DNA of 55,089 bases, taken from the NCBI GenBank assembly GCA_013287275.1, contig JABDED010000012.1, positions 1 to 55,089 of the forward strand, in the 5' to 3' direction. The notes below the pieces were generated by a model. The model did not search any database. It worked only from the letters and a program-made list of their open reading frames with translations, and had not been told where the DNA came from. Shown piece by piece: positions 51,802 to 55,089 of this stretch. The first letter of the stretch is position 1; the number at the start of each line of letters is the position of its first letter. The position numbers and the translations under genes are program-made. Source of the DNA: Betaproteobacteria bacterium (GTDB taxonomy: Bacteria > Pseudomonadota > Gammaproteobacteria > Burkholderiales > Burkholderiaceae_D).

Positions 51802-52686
51802 ATGGATAAGAAAAGATTTTTCGCTCACGTCGACAGGCGGCTGAAAAATTTTCCACGCCCGGCGATCCTAATAGCGGCACTTGCCGCCACCATCTTCATC
51901 GGCGTCCCCGATTATCTGATCGGCATCGATATTTCCCTCTCCATTTTCTATATCATTCCGGTCGGCTTCGCCACCTGGTATGCCGGAAAAAATACCGGCA
52001 TCTTCGTCGCCTTCATTTCCGCAGTGCCCTTGCTCGTGGAACAGTTGAAGGAAAACTATCTGGCTAGCCGGCCCGGCATCCTGTTCTGGAATCTTTTCCT
52101 GCATGTGGCGACCATGGCGGTCATCGTGCTGCTGCTGGAGCGCCTGGCGGTACACCTGCAAAATGAAAAAGACCTGGCGCGCACCGACGCCGTCACCGGG
52201 ATATTGAATCGCCGCGCTTTCCTGGAGCGCCTGGAAGCGAGCCTGGCATTGATGGCGCGCGAAGAAGCCGACTTCGCACTGGCCTACATCGACCTGGATG
52301 ATTTCAAGGGCATCAACGACAGGGACGGGCATGATGAAGGCGACCGGGTGCTTCGCCTGCTGGCGCACACCCTGCAGAAATCGATACGCCAAAGCGATGT
52401 CGTCGCCCGCCTGGGCGGCGACGAATTTGCCCTGCTCATCCATGGAGCCAGCCTGCCGCAGGCCTGTACCTTCATTGAAAAAGTCCGGCATGCAATCCAG
52501 CTGGCGTTTCAGATGGAAAGCCTGCCGCTTACCTGCAGCATGGGATGCGTTACCTTTAAAGGCCGCGCGCATGATATCCACAGCATCATCAAGGCAGCGG
52601 ACCTGCTGATGTACAAGGTCAAGCGCGAAGGAAAAGATGGCGTCGCGGTTGAAGAATATACGCCATCGACGGTATCCTCTTCCTGA
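51802..52686 (+). CDS. Membrane-bound diguanylate cyclase (GGDEF)
   Basis: A 294-residue protein. The N-terminal 115 residues hold about four hydrophobic helices (21-40, 44-62, 64-80, 95-113). The GGDEF domain begins at DLARTDAVTGILNRRAFLERL (124-144), with the active loop R-L-G-G-D-E-F at 203-209 and the upstream inhibitory-site motif R-Q-S-D at 196-199, so it should make cyclic di-GMP and be subject to product inhibition. No EAL domain is present. TATGGAGC precedes the start by about eight bases. Confidence 0.93.
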   Translation: MDKKRFFAHVDRRLKNFPRPAILIAALAATIFIGVPDYLIGIDISLSIFYIIPVGFATWYAGKNTGIFVAFISAVPLLVEQLKENYLASRPGILFWNLFLHVATMAVIVLLLERLAVHLQNEKDLARTDAVTGILNRRAFLERLEASLALMAREEADFALAYIDLDDFKGINDRDGHDEGDRVLRLLAHTLQKSIRQSDVVARLGGDEFALLIHGASLPQACTFIEKVRHAIQLAFQMESLPLTCSMGCVTFKGRAHDIHSIIKAADLLMYKVKREGKDGVAVEEYTPSTVSSS

Positions 52687-52996
52687 CGCTGTGATAGCTG
52701 CCACCATTCGGCCGCATTCCTTGGCAATTAGAACGAGCCCCCCTTCCTTTTCCAGGCCCCGACCCATGCCAGCCGTGTCGGCCCGGCGCCCCTGCTCCGT
52801 TCACTGGATGATCTTGTTACGAGCGATTTGCCCATATCCCCGGCAGTGCAGAAGTTGATGCCGCCGCGCCACAGATCAGGGGCAAATGGAAGCCATATCC
52901 ATTTATTCTTGCCCTGCAAGTAACTATTTAAGGGGGCAATTTGATACAATTTGTGCAATTGACAATCTGGCATGCGCCACCTACTACGGAGAACAA
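52687..52996. other. Intergenic region upstream of the CsgG-like gene
   Basis: 310 bases with no gene. The last part (52920-52980) is AT-rich with repeated CAATT steps and a possible -10 TACAAT at 52945-52950, but without a good -35 partner. Confidence 0.4.
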
Positions 52997-54169
52997 ATGA
53001 AACACCCTTTCGAAAAAACGCCCGCTCCTGCACTCCTGCACTCTTTTTTACTCGCTGCCGGCCTGGCCGCAGCTTCCGGTGCGGCGTTTGCAGAAAGTGT
53101 CGATAAGGGCGCCATCGAAAAATGCAACGTCAACCTGGGAACGCTGGCCGTGGCCGAACCGCAAAGCCAGATGCTGGCTTCGTTGAGCCAGTACAGCCTG
53201 GGCTCCCCATCCACCATGCTGCGCATGATCGTGCAAGAGTCCGGCTGTTTTACCGTGGTGGAACGCGGCGTGGCGATGCAAAACCTGCAGCAGGAGCGCG
53301 CGCTGTCGGCGGGCGGGCAATTGCAGGAAGGTTCCAATCTGGGCGGCGGCCAGTTGCAGGCAGCCGATTTCGTGATGACGCCTTCGGTCCAGTTCTCCAG
53401 TGATACCGGCGGTGTCGGCGGTGCGGTGGGCGGCCTGTTCGGCAAAATGGGCGGCGCCTTGGGCGCCATCGGCGGCCTGGTAGGCGGCGTCAAGTTCAAG
53501 GAAGCGGAAACCACCTTGCTGGTGGCGGACGTGCGTTCCGGCATCCAGGTTGCCAGCGCCGAGGGCCAGGCCAGCAAGATGAATTTCAGCCTGGGCGGCT
53601 GGGGCTGGGGCGGCTTCGGATGGGCCAGCGCTGGCGGCTACAGCAAAACCCCGGAAGGCAAGCTGATCGCCGCCAGCCTGCTGGACAACTTCAACAAGAT
53701 CGTGCTGTCGGTGCGCGACAGGCCGCAATTGATACAGACCACGTCGACCGCATCCAAGAATAATGCCGCCATGTCGGTGCGCGCCACCGGCACAGGCGCA
53801 TCCAGGAATGCGCAGCCCGGCCAGCATGCAGCTAACAGCACCAACAACAGCAGTGGCGCGCAGTCGCCGGCGGCCTATGCCGGCATGTACTCCGGCAAAT
53901 TTGTCGGCGACGACAACGGCAGCATCAACGTCATGATCAACAACAACGGCAACGTGACCGGCATGGGCATGTCAAAGAAATATAACACCAGCTTCAACAT
54001 CTCCGGCACTATCACGGCGACCGGCGATTTTGTCATGGCGGGCAGCGGCCAGGCCGGCGCGGCAAAATTCATCGGCAACATCAATCCGCAAAGCGGCGGC
54101 CTGATGGGCGTATGGCAGTGGGCGGGCGCGTCTACCGCGCAGGGCACTTTCAGCGGCCAGCGCCAGTAA
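52997..54169 (+). CDS. CsgG-like exported protein with glycine-rich insert and C-terminal beta domain
   Basis: A 390-residue exported protein (signal about 1-32, ending AFAE). Residues about 45-250 follow the CsgG/LpoB-type pattern: LGTLAVAEPQSQMLASLSQY, LRMIVQESGCFTVVERGVAMQNLQQERAL, QLQAADFVMTPSVQFSS, AETTLLVADVRSGIQVASAEGQA and LLDNFNKIVLSVRDRP. A glycine zipper-like stretch (GGVGGAVGGLFGKMGGALGAIGGLVGGV) interrupts it near 140-170. After a Ser/Asn-rich linker, residues 325-390 form a separate beta domain (AGMYSGKFVGDDNGSINVMI). CGGAG is five bases before the start. Likely envelope or outer-membrane localised; no curli genes are nearby. Confidence 0.85.
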   Translation: MKHPFEKTPAPALLHSFLLAAGLAAASGAAFAESVDKGAIEKCNVNLGTLAVAEPQSQMLASLSQYSLGSPSTMLRMIVQESGCFTVVERGVAMQNLQQERALSAGGQLQEGSNLGGGQLQAADFVMTPSVQFSSDTGGVGGAVGGLFGKMGGALGAIGGLVGGVKFKEAETTLLVADVRSGIQVASAEGQASKMNFSLGGWGWGGFGWASAGGYSKTPEGKLIAASLLDNFNKIVLSVRDRPQLIQTTSTASKNNAAMSVRATGTGASRNAQPGQHAANSTNNSSGAQSPAAYAGMYSGKFVGDDNGSINVMINNNGNVTGMGMSKKYNTSFNISGTITATGDFVMAGSGQAGAAKFIGNINPQSGGLMGVWQWAGASTAQGTFSGQRQ

Positions 54170-54223
54170 TGATGCCGGCCGGCGTGAGCACTAGTACTAG
54201 TCCCACGCTGTACCGGCACGCTG

Positions 54224-55089
54224 TCACAAGGTGCCCAGCGAAGACAATTCTGTCAGCCTGTGCATTTCCCTATCTTCTTCCTTCGCCTGGACTTCACCCA
54301 GGCACCTGAGGCTGGCCTGCACGATCGCCGCCGCATCCACTTCAAAATGCCGGCGTAAAGCGGAACGGGTGTCGCTGCGGCCGAAGCCGTCCGTGCCCAA
54401 GGTGACGCATTGCCTGCCGGCAGGCAGGAAGGCCCTGACCTGCTCCGGCACCGCGCGCACATAGTCGGTGGCGATTACTATCGGCCCGGCGGTTGCCGCC
54501 AGCTTCTGGGCCAGGTAGGGATTGCACTCCGCCGCCTCGCCGTGCCGCCACGCGGTTTCGCAGGCGACGCCGTCGCGCGCCAGCTCGCTGAAGCTGGTTA
54601 CGCTCCAGATATCCGCGCCGACATGGTAGTCAGCCTCCAGTATCGCGGCGGCCTTGATCACCTCGCCCAGGATCGCGCCCGCACCCAGTAACTGTATCCG
54701 CTGCGGCGCGGCGCAATCCGACTTGCGGAAGCAGTACATGCCCCTGATCACTTCTTCGTGCACTTCTGCCGGCAATGTAGGCTGGGCGATGTTTTCATTG
54801 ACGACGGTGACGTAGTAGAACACGTCCTTTTGCCGCTCCAGCATCTCGCGCATGCCGTGGTCGATGATGACCGCCAGCTCGCCGGCAAAGGCCGGGTCGT
54901 AGGCCTTGCAATTGGGGATGGTGGCTGCGATCAGGTGGCTGCTGCCGTCCTGGTGCTGCAGGCCCTCGCCGCCCAGCGTGGTGCGGCCGGACGTGGCGCC
55001 GATCAGGAAACCGCGTGGGCGCTGGTCTGCCGCCGCCCAGATCTGGTCGCCGACGCGCTGGAAGCCGAACATCGAATAATAGATGTAGA
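54224..55089 (-). CDS. aceE: Pyruvate dehydrogenase E1 component, AceE-like (3' part only)
   Basis: The gene enters from the right edge; about 288 C-terminal residues are visible. The stretch YYSMFGFQRVGDQIWAAADQRPRGFLIGATSGRTTLGGEGLQHQDG is the hallmark of homodimeric E1, followed by ERQKDVFYYVTVVNENIAQP, GADIWSVTSFSELARDG and LGTDGFGRSDTRSALRRHFEVDA. It would decarboxylate pyruvate with thiamine diphosphate. The tail after the HFEVDA block is shorter and different from the usual AceE end (no PEKPNP-type ending), so it may be a second, divergent E1 paralogue rather than the main PDH gene. The 54-base gap to the CsgG-like gene contains only an ACTAGTACTAGT palindrome. Confidence 0.92.
   Translation of the reverse strand, partial: YIYYSMFGFQRVGDQIWAAADQRPRGFLIGATSGRTTLGGEGLQHQDGSSHLIAATIPNCKAYDPAFAGELAVIIDHGMREMLERQKDVFYYVTVVNENIAQPTLPAEVHEEVIRGMYCFRKSDCAAPQRIQLLGAGAILGEVIKAAAILEADYHVGADIWSVTSFSELARDGVACETAWRHGEAAECNPYLAQKLAATAGPIVIATDYVRAVPEQVRAFLPAGRQCVTLGTDGFGRSDTRSALRRHFEVDAAAIVQASLRCLGEVQAKEEDREMHRLTELSSLGTL

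Noticed and set aside
54187-54200. ACTAGTACTAGT palindrome between the CsgG-like and aceE genes
   Set aside because: A short low-complexity palindrome without GC stem or U-tract; it could aid termination but the sequence does not support a firm call.

Overview
The window looks like chromosomal DNA of a betaproteobacterium, most likely Oxalobacteraceae (Collimonas/Janthinobacterium/Herminiimonas type). This is inferred from the moderately high GC, the style of the proteins (a 1,609-residue NAD-glutamate dehydrogenase, a PEP-CTERM surface protein, a LytTR regulator paired with an acyltransferase, homodimeric AceE) and palindromic intergenic repeats beginning TAGGGTG. I found no rRNA, tRNA, CRISPR array, prophage or intact insertion sequence. 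The genes are mostly small accessory metabolic and stress units with their own local regulators, plus two housekeeping genes (ilvE, gdh) and the end of an aceE gene at the right edge.

Left part (1-23 kb). A SoxR regulator is divergent from a SnoaL-like / flavodoxin-like / probable arylamine N-acetyltransferase operon, with a textbook sox box between them. Then come a secreted Cif-like epoxide hydrolase, a POT peptide transporter, and an overlapping GH39 plus glycoamylase-family (GH144-like) glycosidase pair. A glycine-zipper protein, a PAP2 phosphatase, two GNAT acetyltransferases and several secreted proteins of unknown function follow. At 13.6 kb lies an orphan protein with an H-P-E / S-P-C-x-x-C zinc deaminase signature resembling AID/APOBEC. 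It is followed by an ArsR-SRPBCC-GST operon with two palindromic operators on a consensus promoter, a NylB-like serine hydrolase, ilvE, small stress-type proteins, a collagen-like lipoprotein and an orphan GIY-YIG protein.

Middle (23-33 kb). A VIT-family Fe/Mn transporter and the convergent gene behind it were partly duplicated. The two copies now flank an IS4-type transposase remnant and a DUF4136 lipoprotein, leaving two pseudogenes. Next are a DUF2306 membrane protein, an ArsR-headed operon with a coiled-coil membrane protein and an LpqC-like esterase, cytochrome b561, a LysR regulator, and a PEP-CTERM protein with a strong terminator.

Right part (33-55 kb). This contains a beta-flower protein with a proline-rich tail, GyrI-like and periplasmic binding proteins, an AraC-VOC-SRPBCC operon, a MITE-like element, a second GST, a dienelactone-hydrolase-like enzyme bracketed by repeats, the large gdh gene, the LytTR/acyltransferase pair, a DUF1508 protein, a diiron metal-dependent hydrolase divergent from its TetR regulator, a diguanylate cyclase, a CsgG-like protein and the 3' part of aceE.

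All functions are inferred from sequence reading alone. Start sites were chosen from ribosome-binding sites and family N-termini and often differ from the longest open frame.
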